Origin: Burkholderiales bacterium | Lineage (GTDB): Bacteria > Pseudomonadota > Gammaproteobacteria > Burkholderiales > Burkholderiaceae_F | Reading direction: 5' to 3' | Length of the DNA: 64,000 bases | Assembly: GCA_020248865.1 (NCBI GenBank) | Contig: JADCGS010000013.1 | Span: 1-64,000 of the forward strand | In this document: positions 30,225-41,035 of the stretch, one piece after another | Numbering within the stretch: position 1 is the first letter of the stretch | How the letters are laid out: every line of letters starts with the position of its first letter | Translations under genes and position numbers: made by a program | The notes under the pieces: generated by a model | Databases searched by the model: none | What the model saw: only the letters and a program-made list of their open reading frames with translations | What the model was told of the DNA's origin: nothing

Positions 30225-30746
30225 TCAGTTCAGATCGATGACCCGGTTGGCCACGGTCATGCAGTCCCGGATATGCCGCTCGCCCAGGTACTTGATGGCA
30301 GCGAACGACAGCGTGGCGGCCATCGCCTGGCCAGCCAGGGGCACGTAGCGCACTGTAGCCCGCGTCGCCAGGCGCGTGGCCACGTGCTTGACCACCAGCG
30401 CCAGCACGTCGCGCGTGACGGCGCGGCCGACCGCAGAGTCGCCCAGGCTCTTGAGCACCCGGTACACGCTGATGCGGCGCCCGGCCTCCAATTGCTCGAT
30501 CTGCATCGGCGTCAGGCCAAAGGCCCCGTTGATCTCTTCCAGCATGCGCGCGAGCACGCCGACATCGACCAGTACCTCCAGGCCGGGCAGCGGCACCACC
30601 GCGGCGGTGGCCGACACCATGGCGCGCTGCGTCACGAGGCGACGGCACTGGCGGGCGATGGCGTCCACATCGCGATGATGCTCGGGCAGCCGCGCCAGCA
30701 GGTGGCGCACGGGACTGGCCTTGCGGCGAAACGGGAACGGCCCCAT
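30225..30746 (-). CDS. DUF697/EcsC-like small protein
   Basis: A 173-aa protein with a helical hydrophobic core. SATAAVVPLPGLEVLVDVGVLARMLEEINGAFGLT matches the general pattern of DUF697/EcsC-like proteins, which are found alone or attached to GTPases; this one has no GTPase domain. Two further hydrophobic helices follow (LALVVKHVATRLA and PLAGQAMAATLSFAAIKYL). Probably a peripheral or integral membrane protein. No functional inference is safe. Divergent from hemA. Confidence 0.65.
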   Translation of the reverse strand: MGPFPFRRKASPVRHLLARLPEHHRDVDAIARQCRRLVTQRAMVSATAAVVPLPGLEVLVDVGVLARMLEEINGAFGLTPMQIEQLEAGRRISVYRVLKSLGDSAVGRAVTRDVLALVVKHVATRLATRATVRYVPLAGQAMAATLSFAAIKYLGERHIRDCMTVANRVIDLN

Positions 30747-30873
30747 GGTCTGCGCTGGACTGAATCGGTTGCGGCGGCTGGGCGGGTCTGATCTAGGTCA
30801 TTGTCCGGGTGTCACGGGCTGCGTTACTCTGCCGCAGCCGTCCAGATGTCCCCATGCCTCGGGATGGCACCAA

Positions 30874-30892
30874 TATAATCTTGACCGTCAAG
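30874..30892 (+). promoter_or_regulatory. Candidate hemA -10 (TATAAT) with palindrome at the start site
   Basis: A perfect TATAAT (30874-30879) about 100 bp before the hemA ATG is directly followed by the palindrome CTTGAC-C-GTCAAG (30880-30892), which would cover the transcription start. No -35 match is found at 16-18 bp, so activation by a regulator or an extended promoter may be needed; the palindrome may be an operator. Confidence 0.5.
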
Positions 30893-30979
30893 GGTTTACG
30901 CGCCGGGACCTGATTCACCCGGACCCACGGAACCGCACCGGCACACGCGCCGGAGGATATGCCGCAAGCGGCACCGCCC

Positions 30980-32275
30980 ATGCAGCTGCTGACCCTCGGA
31001 ATCAATCACCAGACCGCTCCGCTGGCGCTGCGAGAGCGGGTGGCTTTCGTGCCTGATGAGGTCTCCAGCGTGATCGCCCGCCTGCGCGACCGCCTGAGCG
31101 ATCGCGACGCCGGGCACGTGACCGAGGCGGCGATCGTCTCCACCTGCAACCGCACCGAACTTTACGTTGCCGCCGAGAAGCCAGAGGCCGCAGGCGACGC
31201 GCTGGCGCAGTTCATCGCCACGACCAAGCAGGTCGACGCGGGCGAGCTGCGCAAGGTCTCCTACGTCCTGCCGCAGGGCAACGCCGTGCGTCATGCCTTC
31301 CGCGTGGCCAGCGGGCTCGACTCGATGGTGCTGGGTGAGCCACAGATCCTCGGCCAGATGAAGCAGGCCGAGCGGCTGGCGCGCGATGCCGGCGGCATGG
31401 GGCTGCTGCTGAACCACCTGTTCCAGCGCACCTTTGCCGTGGCCAAGGAGGTGCGCAGCACCACCGAGATCGGCGCGCAGTCGGTGTCGATGGCGGCCGC
31501 CTCCGTGCGCGTGGCCGAGCGCATCTTCGGCTCGCTCGCGGACAGCCACATCCTGTTCGTGGGAGCGGGCGAGATGATCGAGCTGTGCGCGGCGCACTTC
31601 GCGGCGCGCCAGCCCAAGTCGATCACCGTGGCCAATCGCACCGAGGACCGCGCGCACGCGCTGGCCGGCCGGCTGCACGGCCATGCGATCGGCCTGTCCG
31701 AGCTGCCGAGCAGCATGCACAAGTACGACATCGTCGTGTCCTGCACGGCGAGCACGCTGCCGATCATCGGCCTTGGCATGGTCGAGCGCGCCATCAAGGC
31801 GCGCCGCCACCGGCCGATGTTCATCGTCGACCTGGCGGTGCCGCGCGACGTCGAGCCCGAGGTGGCGCGCTTGGGCGACGTCTACGTGTACACGGTCGAC
31901 GACCTCGGCCGCATCGTGCAGAGCGGCACCGAGGCGCGCCAGGCCGCGGTGGCGCAGGCCGAGGCGATCATCGAGACCCGGGTGCGCGACTTCGAGACCT
32001 GGCTGCGCGGCCGCGATGCGGTGCCGGTGATCCAGGGCCTGCGTACGCGCGCCGATGACCTGCGCAGCCACGAGCTGGAGCGCGCGCGCCGGCGGCTGGC
32101 CGCGGGCGACGACGCCGAGGCCGTGCTCGAGCAGCTGGCCCATTCGCTCACCAACAAGTTCCTGCACGCCCCGCTGTCGGCCCTGCACGAGGCCGCCGGC
32201 GACGACGAGGCGGCCCGCGCGCGGCTGATGGCCACGCTGGCGCGCTTCTACTCGCACTCCTCCTCCGATCACTAG
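30980..32275 (+). CDS. hemA: Glutamyl-tRNA reductase
   Basis: A 431-aa enzyme that reduces glutamyl-tRNA(Glu) to glutamate-1-semialdehyde, the first step of the C5 heme pathway. [18 protein letters not shown] is the family N-terminus, STCNRTELY has the nucleophilic Cys, [15 protein letters not shown] and GAGEMIELC (NADPH site) follow. ATG 30980 is preferred over the in-frame ATG at 30959 since homology begins at once. First gene of hemA-prfA-fumC-prmC-grxD-ubiX. Confidence 0.96.
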   Translation: MQLLTLGINHQTAPLALRERVAFVPDEVSSVIARLRDRLSDRDAGHVTEAAIVSTCNRTELYVAAEKPEAAGDALAQFIATTKQVDAGELRKVSYVLPQGNAVRHAFRVASGLDSMVLGEPQILGQMKQAERLARDAGGMGLLLNHLFQRTFAVAKEVRSTTEIGAQSVSMAAASVRVAERIFGSLADSHILFVGAGEMIELCAAHFAARQPKSITVANRTEDRAHALAGRLHGHAIGLSELPSSMHKYDIVVSCTASTLPIIGLGMVERAIKARRHRPMFIVDLAVPRDVEPEVARLGDVYVYTVDDLGRIVQSGTEARQAAVAQAEAIIETRVRDFETWLRGRDAVPVIQGLRTRADDLRSHELERARRRLAAGDDAEAVLEQLAHSLTNKFLHAPLSALHEAAGDDEAARARLMATLARFYSHSSSDH

Positions 32276-32343
32276 CTGCGCCGGCCGCGCCGGCCGGTGC
32301 GTGCCCGCGGGTGCGCCCGGCGGGCGGGGCATCGCCATTGCCC

Positions 32344-33425
<1,082 letters not shown>

Positions 33426-33426
<1 letters not shown>

Positions 33427-34844
33427 TGAACACGCCGGCGCGCGCCGACGGCGGCGGCACGCGTACCGAGCGCGACAGCTTCGGGCCGATCGAGGTGCCG
33501 GCTGCGCGCCTGTGGGGTGCGCAGACACAGCGCTCGCTCGAGCACTTTGCGGTGTCCACCGAGACGATGCCGTGCGAGCTCGTCCACGCGCTGGTGCGCG
33601 TCAAGCGCGCCGCCGCGCTCGCCAACGCCGAACTGCGGCTGCTCGATACGGCCAAGGCGCGCGCCATTGCGGCGGCGGCCGAAGAGGTACTCGGCGGACA
33701 GCACCCCGCGGAGTTCCCGCTGACGGTTTGGCAAACGGGCTCCGGCACGCAGACCCACATGAACGTCAACGAGGTGCTGGCCAACCGTGCCTCGGAACTG
33801 CTGGGCGGCCTGCGCGGCAACACCCGGCTCGTCCACCCGAACGACGAGGTGAACCTCGGCCAGTCTTCCAACGACGTGTTTCCGACGGCCATGCACGTGG
33901 CTGCGGCGCTTGGGCTCGCCCAGCGGCTGCGCCCGGCGCTGGTGGCGCTGCGCCGTACTCTGGAGGCGAAGGTCGACGGCTTTGCAGGCATCGTCAAGAT
34001 TGGCCGTACCCACCTGCAGGACGCCACGCCACTCACGCTGGGACAGGAGTTCTCCGGCTACGTGGCGCAGCTGGACCTGGCGGAGCAGGCGCTTTCGGCG
34101 AGCGAGCCGGCGCTGCTCGAGCTGGCCATCGGCGGCACGGCCGTCGGCACGGGGCTGAATGCGCATCCGCAACTGGGCGAACGCGTGGCTGCGCGGCTGG
34201 CCGACGACACCGGTCTGCCCTTCATCTGCGCGGCCAACCGCTTTGCCGCACTGGCCGGCCACGAGCCGCTGGTCGCGCTGCATGGCGGGCTCAAGACGCT
34301 GGCTGCGGCGCTGAACAAGATCGCCAACGACGTGCGCTGGCTGGCGAGCGGGCCACGCGCCGGTCTGGGCGAGATCAGCATCCCTGAAAACGAACCCGGC
34401 TCATCGATCATGCCGGGCAAGGTGAATCCAACGCAGTGCGAGATGCTCACCATGGTGGCCGCGCAGGTGCTGGGCAACGACGTGGCGGTGAACATCGGCG
34501 GCGCCTCCGGGCACTTCGAGCTGAATGTGTTCAAGCCGCTGATCGCGCACAACGTGCTGCAGAGCCTGCGCCTGCTGGCCGACGGCATGGCGAGCTTCGA
34601 CGCACACTGCGTGCGCGGCATCGAGGCATGTCCCGAGCGCATCGCCGAACTGCTGCAGCGCTCGCTGATGCTGGTGACGGCGCTGGCGCCGCAGATCGGC
34701 TACGACAAGGCGGCGGCAATCGCCAAGGATGCGCACGCCCGCGGCCTCACCCTGCGCGAGGCGGCGCTGGCCTCCGGGCAGGTGAGCGCGGCCGACTTCG
34801 ACCGCTGGGTGCAGCCGCGCGCCATGCTGGGGCCGCGCCCGTGA
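33426..34844 (+). CDS. fumC: Class II fumarate hydratase
   Basis: A 472-aa oxygen-stable, iron-free fumarase (fumarate to L-malate). Family blocks: [56 protein letters not shown] and the flexible catalytic loop [15 protein letters not shown]. It is squeezed between prfA and prmC, whose products work together: it overlaps prfA by one base and prmC by GTGA. This is an unusual place for a TCA-cycle gene. Confidence 0.96.
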
Positions 34845-35671
34845 ACGGTGCCAGCGTAGGCGCGCTGCTGCGCGACAGCGGCCTGCCGGCGCTGGAGGCG
34901 CGCGCGCTGCTGGCCGGGGTGCTGGACTGTCCGCGCGAGCGCCTGGTCGCGCATCCGGAGGCTGCAGTGCCGGCCGCGGCGCAGGCGCGGTTCGAGGTAC
35001 TCGCTGCGCGGCGTCGCGCCGGCGAACCGCTCGCCTACCTGACCGGCACGCGCGAGTTCTTCGGCCGCGAGTTCGTCGTCGGGCCGGCGGTCCTGGTGCC
35101 GCGGCCCGAGACCGAGCTGCTGGTGCAACTGGGGCTCCATGTCATCGCGCAGCGGCGCGCGCCGCGGGTGCTCGATCTGGGCACGGGTTCCGGCTGCATC
35201 GCGATCACGCTGGCGTTGGAGCGGCCGGATGCGCAGGTGCATGCGGTGGAGCGCTCGCCACCGGCGCGCGCGCTGGCCGCGCTGAATGCAACGCGCCTGG
35301 CCGCCGCGGTCGACCTGCGCGCCGGCGACTGGTACGAGGGCGCGGCGGTCGGGTACGACCTGATCGTCGCCAACCCGCCCTACGTGGCCGCCGGCGATCC
35401 GCATCTGGCGGCGCTGGCCCACGAGCCGACCGAAGCGCTGGTGGGCGGCGCCGATGGCCTCCAGGACCTGCGGTGCATCAGCGCCGGCGCGCCGGCGCAC
35501 CTGCGGTCCGGCGGCTGGCTCGCGGTGGAGCACGGCCATGACCAGGCCGGTGCCGTGCAGGCCCTGCTGCGACAGGCGGGCTTGGAGGCGGTGCGCAGCG
35601 AGCGCGACCTGCAGGGGATCGAGCGGGTGACCTGCGGCCGGTGGGCTGCGGCGGGCGCGCCGGCGCCCTGA
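34841..35671 (+). CDS. prmC: Release-factor glutamine methyltransferase
   Basis: A 276-aa SAM enzyme that methylates the GGQ glutamine of RF1 and RF2. [18 protein letters not shown] is the SAM site, and VANPPYVA the NPPY catalytic motif that orients the Gln amide. GTG 34841 overlaps the fumC stop (GTGA). Its partner prfA is two genes upstream. Confidence 0.95.
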   Translation: MNGASVGALLRDSGLPALEARALLAGVLDCPRERLVAHPEAAVPAAAQARFEVLAARRRAGEPLAYLTGTREFFGREFVVGPAVLVPRPETELLVQLGLHVIAQRRAPRVLDLGTGSGCIAITLALERPDAQVHAVERSPPARALAALNATRLAAAVDLRAGDWYEGAAVGYDLIVANPPYVAAGDPHLAALAHEPTEALVGGADGLQDLRCISAGAPAHLRSGGWLAVEHGHDQAGAVQALLRQAGLEAVRSERDLQGIERVTCGRWAAAGAPAP

Positions 35672-35700
35672 AGCCCCGCCGATCTGCAGGGATTACCTGT

Positions 35701-35730
35701 TTGCGCGGTGGCCGCCGCGCCTCCTACACT
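35701..35730 (+). promoter_or_regulatory. Candidate grxD promoter (TTGCGC-N18-TACACT)
   Basis: A -35-like TTGCGC (35701-35706) and a -10-like TACACT (35725-35730) are 18 bp apart and lie 33 bp before the grxD ATG. It could give grxD its own transcription start inside the hemA operon. Confidence 0.45.
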
Positions 35731-35763
35731 CGCGCCCAGACCCGAACCCGCAGGATCGACACC

Positions 35764-36087
35764 ATGGACGTTAAGGAATTCATCCAGAAGACCGTGACCG
35801 ACCACCCGGTGGTCCTCTTCATGAAGGGCAGCGCACAGTTTCCGCAGTGCGGCTTTTCCGGCCGCGCGGTGCAGCTCCTCAAGCAGTGCGGCGTGAAGAA
35901 CCTCGTCACCGTCAACGTGCTGGAGGACGAGGAAGTCCGCCAGGGCGTGAAGGAGTACGCCAACTGGCCCACCGTCCCGCAGTTGTATGTCAGGGGCGAG
36001 TTCGTGGGAGGCTCGGACATCATGACCGAGATGTTCGAGACCGGCGAGCTGCAGTCGCTGCTGAAGAAGGCCGAGGTGACCGAGTAG
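35764..36087 (+). CDS. grxD: Monothiol glutaredoxin Grx4
   Basis: A 107-aa monothiol glutaredoxin that binds a [2Fe-2S] cluster with glutathione and passes it on to apo-proteins, often with BolA (a bolA-type gene is at 55452-55718). The CGFS active site is in FPQCGFSGRAVQ; the WPTVPQLYVRGEFVGGSDI segment holds the GSH-binding TVP and GG. The start at ATG 35764 gives the normal family length. Confidence 0.96.
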   Translation: MDVKEFIQKTVTDHPVVLFMKGSAQFPQCGFSGRAVQLLKQCGVKNLVTVNVLEDEEVRQGVKEYANWPTVPQLYVRGEFVGGSDIMTEMFETGELQSLLKKAEVTE

Positions 36088-36124
36088 GCGCGCGGCGCAT
36101 CGCCCGCAGCCGGCGGCGGCGATC

Positions 36125-36688
36125 GTGAAGCGCATCCTCGTCGCCATCACCGGCGCCTCGGGCGCCGTTTATGGCGTGCGCCTGCTGCAGCACCTGCGCG
36201 CCTTGCAGGGCGTGCAGTCGCACCTGCTGTTGTCCAATGCCGGTGTGCTCAACGCGCACCAGGAACTCGGCATCAAGCGCAGCGACATCGAGGCGCTGGC
36301 CGACGTGGTGCATAACGTCAACGACATCGGTGCGGCGGTGGCCTCGGGTTCGTTCGAGCACCACGGAATGGTGATTGCACCATGCTCGATGAAGACGCTG
36401 GCCGCCTGCGCCGCGGGCCTGGCCGACAACCTGATTGCCCGAGCTGCGGATGTCTGCTTCAAGGAGCGTCGCCGGGTGGTGCTGCTGGTGCGCGAGGCGC
36501 CGCTGAACCTCGCGCACATTCGCAACATGGAGACGGTGACGCTGATGGGCGGCATCGTCTTCCCGCCGGTACCGGCGTTCTACCAGCGGCCGCAGAGCAT
36601 CGAGCAGATGGTCGACCACACGCTGGCGCGGGTGCTCGATCTGATCGAGCTGAAGAACGAACTGGCGCCGCGCTGGGAGGGGATGTAG
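36125..36688 (+). CDS. ubiX: Flavin prenyltransferase UbiX
   Basis: A 187-aa enzyme that joins dimethylallyl phosphate to FMN to make the prenyl-FMN cofactor of the decarboxylase UbiD, used in ubiquinone synthesis. ITGASGAVYGVRLL is the FMN-binding start, APCSMKTLAACAAGLADNLI and REAPLNLAHIRNM are diagnostic. It starts with GTG 36125. Last gene of the hemA group, convergent with dsbB. Confidence 0.95.
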   Translation: MKRILVAITGASGAVYGVRLLQHLRALQGVQSHLLLSNAGVLNAHQELGIKRSDIEALADVVHNVNDIGAAVASGSFEHHGMVIAPCSMKTLAACAAGLADNLIARAADVCFKERRRVVLLVREAPLNLAHIRNMETVTLMGGIVFPPVPAFYQRPQSIEQMVDHTLARVLDLIELKNELAPRWEGM

Positions 36689-36724
36689 CCGCAGGCGCAG
36701 CCGGCAGCCGGCGCGGCTGCTGCG
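36689..36724. terminator. GC-rich hairpin between convergent ubiX and dsbB
   Basis: The whole short gap between the two convergent stops is an interrupted inverted repeat: CCGCAG / CTGCGG outside and CAGCC / GGCTG inside. No T-run follows on either side, so it is at best a weak or Rho-assisted bidirectional end. Confidence 0.35.
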
Positions 36725-36726
36725 GG

Positions 36727-37263
36727 CTACCTGCGTTCGGCAGGCAGCGGCATCACGAGCGCCGGCCAGGCAGCCACCAGGTAGGCGCAGCACAGCACCA
36801 GCGACCACGCGGGCATCGTCAGGCCCAGCAGCGTCCAGTCGGTGGCCAGGCAGTCGCCGGCGCCGCGGAAGACGGACGGCAGCCACTGCGCCGGCAGGGA
36901 TTCGTTGACGAACTGAAATAGCCGGCGGCTGCAGTTGGCCAGCAGCGGGTTCTGCTGCATCCAGACATGCTGGCTGCCCACGGCCACCCCGCCGAAGGCC
37001 GCCGCCAGGGCGGCGACTCCGGCAAGCCGGCGCCACGGACCGGCGGTCAGCGCGGCGGCCAGCGCCAACGCGCCCACGGCCAGGTGCGCATAGCGCTGCA
37101 GGATGCACATCGGGCAGGGGTCGAGAGCCGCCAGGTGCTGAAGGCCCACGGCGACCACCACGCTGCCCCAGGCCACCGCGGCAATCGCCAGCCAGAGCCA
37201 GCGCGCCAGGCGCGGCACCGGTGGCATGACCGGAGCGGGATCAGCAGCGGCGGCGGTCGTCAT
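36727..37263 (-). CDS. dsbB: Disulfide bond formation protein B
   Basis: A 178-aa inner-membrane protein with four hydrophobic helices that reoxidises DsbA with ubiquinone. The first redox pair is in DPCPMCILQRYAH and the second pair is the Cys of LANCSRR plus the Cys of GAGDCLA, all four present. ATG 37263; the next M at PVMPPV is a possible later start. Confidence 0.94.
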   Translation of the reverse strand: MTTAAAADPAPVMPPVPRLARWLWLAIAAVAWGSVVVAVGLQHLAALDPCPMCILQRYAHLAVGALALAAALTAGPWRRLAGVAALAAAFGGVAVGSQHVWMQQNPLLANCSRRLFQFVNESLPAQWLPSVFRGAGDCLATDWTLLGLTMPAWSLVLCCAYLVAAWPALVMPLPAERR

Positions 37264-37321
37264 GACGCGTAGCGCAAGGGGGCAGCGCGGCGGCGCGGCC
37301 CGTATGGACTGCCGCCATCGA

Positions 37322-37397
37322 TGGTGCCGGCAGAGGGACTCGAACCCCCGACCTTCGGTTTACAAAACCGCTGCTCTACCAACTGAGCTATGCCGGC
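37322..37397 (-). tRNA. tRNA-Thr (anticodon TGT)
   Basis: A 76-nt cloverleaf on the complement: GCCGGCATAGCTCAG at the 5' end, anticodon loop TTTGTAA with TGT, T-arm GGTTCGAGTCC, encoded CCA. Between it and sspB, a 9-bp inverted repeat (GGGTCGCAG at 37411, complement at 37469) spans a 49-nt loop; its meaning is unclear. Confidence 0.97.
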
Positions 37398-37493
37398 TGG
37401 GTGGGACTCGGGGTCGCAGAATCGGGAGTCAAGCATCACCAATCAGGAAGCAGGGACTGGCCCGTCTGCTGCGACCCGCGCCCGTCGGATCGA

Positions 37494-38027
37494 TTACTTG
37501 ATCCGCGTGAGCTTGGGACGGTCGCCCGCGGGCTTGGCGGGGCGATCCGGATCGGGCGGTACGTCGTTGGACGGCGATGGGCTGGCGGTGGCCACCGGCA
37601 CCAGCGCAGTGCGCTCGCGCGGCGCCTCCACGGGCCGCAGCCCGGGCGGCGCGGTGCGCGGACCCGCCTCGGCCGGCGCCGGCTCCGCGCCGGCCGGTGC
37701 CGTGCGCGGCACGTCGAACGCCATACCCTGCCCGTTTTCGCGCGCGTACACGGCCACCACCCGCTCGATCGGCACGAAGACCTCGCGTGCCACCCCGCTG
37801 AAACGCGCCTGGAAGCTGATCGAGTCGTTGGCGATCTGCAGGCGGTTGGTGGCAAGAGCGGACACGTTGAGCACGATCTCGCCGTTCTTCACGAATTCCA
37901 TCGGCACCCGCACCGTCTCATCCACCGCCACCGCCACGTAGGGCGTGAAGCCGGCATCCGTGCACCAGTCGTAGATGGCCCGGATCAGGTAGGGCTTGGT
38001 GCTGACGGTGGGCGTGGGCTCGGACAT
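37494..38027 (-). CDS. sspB: ClpXP protease adaptor SspB
   Basis: A 177-aa adaptor that brings ssrA-tagged proteins to ClpXP. The folded substrate-binding domain (about residues 8-110: KPYLIRAIYDWCTDAGFTPY, VPMEFVKNGEIVLNVS, ISFQARFSGVAREVFVPIERVVAVYARENGQG) is followed by a long Pro/Ala-rich flexible tail that ends in RPKLTRIK, the ClpX-binding peptide. The start at ATG 38027 trims an upstream extension in the open frame. Paired with sspA as usual. Confidence 0.94.
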   Translation of the reverse strand: MSEPTPTVSTKPYLIRAIYDWCTDAGFTPYVAVAVDETVRVPMEFVKNGEIVLNVSALATNRLQIANDSISFQARFSGVAREVFVPIERVVAVYARENGQGMAFDVPRTAPAGAEPAPAEAGPRTAPPGLRPVEAPRERTALVPVATASPSPSNDVPPDPDRPAKPAGDRPKLTRIK

Positions 38028-38056
38028 GGGGCCGGCGGCGCAGTCGGGCAGGGCCC

Positions 38057-38656
38057 TCAGCGGCGCATCACCTTCTCGCTCGGGGTCAGCGCCTCGATGT
38101 AGGCGGGACGGCTGAAGATGCGCTCGGCGTACTTCTGGATCGGCGCCGCACTCTTCGGCAGGTCGATGCCGTAGTGATCGAGGCGCCACATCAGCGGCGC
38201 GATGGCCACGTCGAGCATCGAAAAGTCATCGCCGAGCATGTACTTGCTCTGCATGAGCATCGGAGCCAGCTGAGTCAGGCGGTCGCGGATCAGCAGCTTG
38301 GCCTTGTCGATGGCCTTCTGGTTGTTGCTGTTCTCGATCGTCTGCACGTGCACGAACAATTCGCGCTCGAAGTTGAACAGGAACAGCCGCGTGCGTGCCC
38401 GCATCACCGGGTCGGCCGGCATCAGCTGCGGATGCGGGAAGCGCTCGTCTATGTACTCGTTGATGATGTTCGACTCGTACAGCACGAGATCGCGCTCGAC
38501 CAGGATCGGCACCTGCCCGTAGGGGTTCATCACATTGATGTCCTCGGGCTTGTTGAACAGGTCCACGTCCTTGATCTCGAAGTCCATGCCCTTCTCGAAC
38601 AGCACGAAGCGGCAGCGCTGCGAAAAGGGACAGGTCGTTCCGGAGTAGAGCACCAT
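38057..38656 (-). CDS. sspA: Stringent starvation protein A
   Basis: A 199-aa RNA-polymerase-associated protein with a glutathione-S-transferase fold. VLYSGTTCPFSQRCRFVLFEKGMDFEIKDVD is the thioredoxin-like N-domain, VPILVERDLVLYESNIINEYI the family core, and the C-domain is all-helical. It helps polymerase switching under starvation and acid stress. It follows petC across a hairpin and is followed by sspB, the standard betaproteobacterial order. Confidence 0.95.
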   Translation of the reverse strand: MVLYSGTTCPFSQRCRFVLFEKGMDFEIKDVDLFNKPEDINVMNPYGQVPILVERDLVLYESNIINEYIDERFPHPQLMPADPVMRARTRLFLFNFERELFVHVQTIENSNNQKAIDKAKLLIRDRLTQLAPMLMQSKYMLGDDFSMLDVAIAPLMWRLDHYGIDLPKSAAPIQKYAERIFSRPAYIEALTPSEKVMRR

Positions 38657-38681
38657 CGCTTGCCTTCCCTGTCATTGACAA

Positions 38682-38701
38682 GGGGCGGCAGCGGCCGCCC
38701 C
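38682..38701. terminator. Strong hairpin between petC and sspA
   Basis: A perfect 8-bp stem (GGGGCGGC / GCCGCCCC) with a 4-nt loop lies in the 73-bp gap. In the petC-to-sspA direction it is followed only by TTGTC, so termination would be partial; on the other strand it is followed by the T-rich CTTTGTTTTTG, though no gene reads that way. Likely a transcript processing or attenuation point that lets sspAB be expressed at a different level from petABC. Confidence 0.5.
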
Positions 38702-38729
38702 CTTTGTTTTTGTTGCGCCGTCGGGCGCG

Positions 38730-39581
38730 CTACTTGATGTCGCGCCAGAACGTGCGGTTGAGCCACCAGGCTGCCCCGGTGAACAGCAGCAGGAACACCA
38801 GCACCCACACGCCGATACGCTTCCGATCGACCGCGCTTGGATCGGTCATGAACGCCAAGTAGGCCACCAGATCGGCCATATCCTCGTCGAAGCGGCGCGC
38901 CTGCTCGGCATCGACCGGCTTGAAGCGCGCCTCGATGCTCTCGGGCGGATGGCCCGGCAGCGGGGTGCGGGTGACGGTGACCTTGCCGTCGACGTCATAC
39001 ACCGACACCACACGCTCGCTGCCCTTGTCGCCGTGAACCACGCGGGTGATCGTCGCCTCGCGCGGCCCGTGCTGGTACCACAGGACGTGCGGCATGGCGA
39101 TGTTGGGGTAGACGACGTTGTTCCATCCGGTCGCGCTATCGGCGTCGCGGTAGTAGCCGCGCAGCAGAGTGAACAGGTAATCGGTGCCGCGGTAGTCGAA
39201 GGTGGTGCGGGCACGCACGATCACCGACAGGTCGGGTGGCACCTTGCCGAACCAGGACTTGGCATCGGACGGCTTCATCGAGATCTGCATCGTCTCGCCG
39301 ACCTTGCGGTTCGGGTCGAAAATCAGGAAGTCGCGGATCTGCCGCTCGTCCAGACCGATGTCCTGGAGGCGGTTCCAGCGCATCAGCGTGGCGCTGTGGC
39401 AGTTCAGGCAGTGATTGGCGAAGATCCGCGCGCCGTTCTGCAGCGCCGCCAGGTCCTTGGTGCGCGCCGCGGGAAAGACGTCCATCGGCACGGTGACGCC
39501 GCCAGCCGCCTGGGCGCCGGCGGCCAGTCCGCCCACCAGCACCGCCGCCAGCGTGAAGATCAGGTTCTTGATGCGGTTCAT
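38730..39581 (-). CDS. petC: Cytochrome c1 (bc1 complex)
   Basis: A 283-aa c-type cytochrome of complex III. Signal peptide 1-25, heme site CLNCHS, axial Met in a later loop (probably NIAMPHVLW), and one C-terminal membrane anchor (GVWVLVFLLLFTGAAWWL). It passes electrons from the Rieske protein to soluble cytochrome c. Last gene of petABC; its start lies 9 bp after petB. Confidence 0.96.
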   Translation of the reverse strand: MNRIKNLIFTLAAVLVGGLAAGAQAAGGVTVPMDVFPAARTKDLAALQNGARIFANHCLNCHSATLMRWNRLQDIGLDERQIRDFLIFDPNRKVGETMQISMKPSDAKSWFGKVPPDLSVIVRARTTFDYRGTDYLFTLLRGYYRDADSATGWNNVVYPNIAMPHVLWYQHGPREATITRVVHGDKGSERVVSVYDVDGKVTVTRTPLPGHPPESIEARFKPVDAEQARRFDEDMADLVAYLAFMTDPSAVDRKRIGVWVLVFLLLFTGAAWWLNRTFWRDIK

Positions 39582-39590
39582 GGCGTCGCC

Positions 39591-40985
39591 CTAGTGCGGA
39601 TGGAAGGTCACCCGCTCAGGGGGTGTCTTGAATTCGCCCATCCGGCTCCACCACGGCATCAGCAGGAAGAACGCGAAGTACAGCAGCGTGCCCACCGGGG
39701 CGATGATCTCGTTGGCCGGCGACGGCGGCTGCAGGCCGAAGTAACCGAGCACCAGGAACACCAGCACGAAGGCCATCAGCAGCCCGAAGTGCCACTGCGG
39801 CCGGTAGCGCATCGAACGTACCGGCGAATGGTCGAGCCAGGGCAGGCCGAAGAAGATCATCACCGCCGCGCCCATCGCCACGACGCCCCAGAACTTCGGG
39901 TCCAGCGCCAGCGGCGACAGCGGCAGCATGAGCACTGCCAGCACCAGTGCGGCGCCGAGGCTGACGAACCGCAGCGTGCCGCGGAAGGTGAAGTACAGCA
40001 GGATTCCGTAGCCGATCACGCCCAGCCCCAGCGCCCACATGAACGGCGTGGTGACCGCGCGCAACACCGAGTAGTACGGCGTGAAGTACCAGACCGGGGC
40101 GATGTGCGCCGGCGTCGACAGCGGGTTGGCCGGGTTGAAGTTGGTCCACTCCAGGAAGTAGCCGCCTGCCTCGGGCAGGAAGAAGACGACGGAGAAGAAC
40201 GCGATCAGGAACAGGCCCAGCCAGAAGATGTCGTGCACCGTGTAGTACGGGTGGAACGGAATACCGTCGAGCGGACGGCCCTTTTCGTCCTTCTTGTCCT
40301 TGATCTCGATGCCGTCGGGATTGTTGGAGCCGACATCGTGCAGGGCCAGGATGTGCGCCACCACCAGGCCGATCAGCACCAGCGGGATGGCGATCACGTG
40401 CAGCGCGAAGAAGCGGTTCAGCGTGGCATCGGACACCACGTAGTCGCCGCGGATGAACACCGCCAGATCGGGACCGATCAGCGGGATCGCCGCAAACAGG
40501 TTGACGATCACCTGCGCGCCCCAGTAGCTCATCTGGCCCCAGGGCAGCAGGTAGCCCATGAAGGCCTCGGCCATCAGGCACAGGAAGATCAGGCAGCCGA
40601 AGATCCAGATCAGTTCGCGCGGCTTGCGGTAGCTGCCGTACATCAGCGCGCGGAACATGTGCAGGTAGACGACGATGAAGAAGAACGACGCGCCGGTCGA
40701 GTGCATGTAGCGGATGAACCAGCCGCCCGGCACTTCGCGCATGATGTACTCGACCGACTCGAACGCGTAGCGCGCGTCGGGCTTGTAGTGCATCGTCAGG
40801 AAAATCCCGGTGACGATCTGGATCGCCAGCACCGTGATCGCCAGTCCGCCGAAGATGTACCAGACGTTGAAATTCTTCGGCGCGTAGTACTCGGACAGGT
40901 GCTTCTTGTACTCCGACATCAGGGTCGGCATGCGCTGGTCCACCCAGCCCAGCAGCCCCTTGTACTCGGTCTCGTGCAATGCCAT
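39591..40985 (-). CDS. petB: Cytochrome b (bc1 complex)
   Basis: A 464-aa membrane core subunit of complex III with eight to nine helices, two heme b sites (histidine pairs in helices B and D, for example IRYMHSTGASFFF) and the quinol-site signatures GYLLPWGQMSYWGAQV and PEWY-equivalent region. It is longer than the mitochondrial form by C-terminal helices, as is common in betaproteobacteria. ATG 40985 is chosen over TTG 40991. Confidence 0.96.
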   Translation of the reverse strand: MALHETEYKGLLGWVDQRMPTLMSEYKKHLSEYYAPKNFNVWYIFGGLAITVLAIQIVTGIFLTMHYKPDARYAFESVEYIMREVPGGWFIRYMHSTGASFFFIVVYLHMFRALMYGSYRKPRELIWIFGCLIFLCLMAEAFMGYLLPWGQMSYWGAQVIVNLFAAIPLIGPDLAVFIRGDYVVSDATLNRFFALHVIAIPLVLIGLVVAHILALHDVGSNNPDGIEIKDKKDEKGRPLDGIPFHPYYTVHDIFWLGLFLIAFFSVVFFLPEAGGYFLEWTNFNPANPLSTPAHIAPVWYFTPYYSVLRAVTTPFMWALGLGVIGYGILLYFTFRGTLRFVSLGAALVLAVLMLPLSPLALDPKFWGVVAMGAAVMIFFGLPWLDHSPVRSMRYRPQWHFGLLMAFVLVFLVLGYFGLQPPSPANEIIAPVGTLLYFAFFLLMPWWSRMGEFKTPPERVTFHPH

Positions 40986-41035
40986 GGTCAAGCCCTCAAT
41001 CTTGCAGCCCGTGGCGGGCGACGGTTCAGGTGCGC

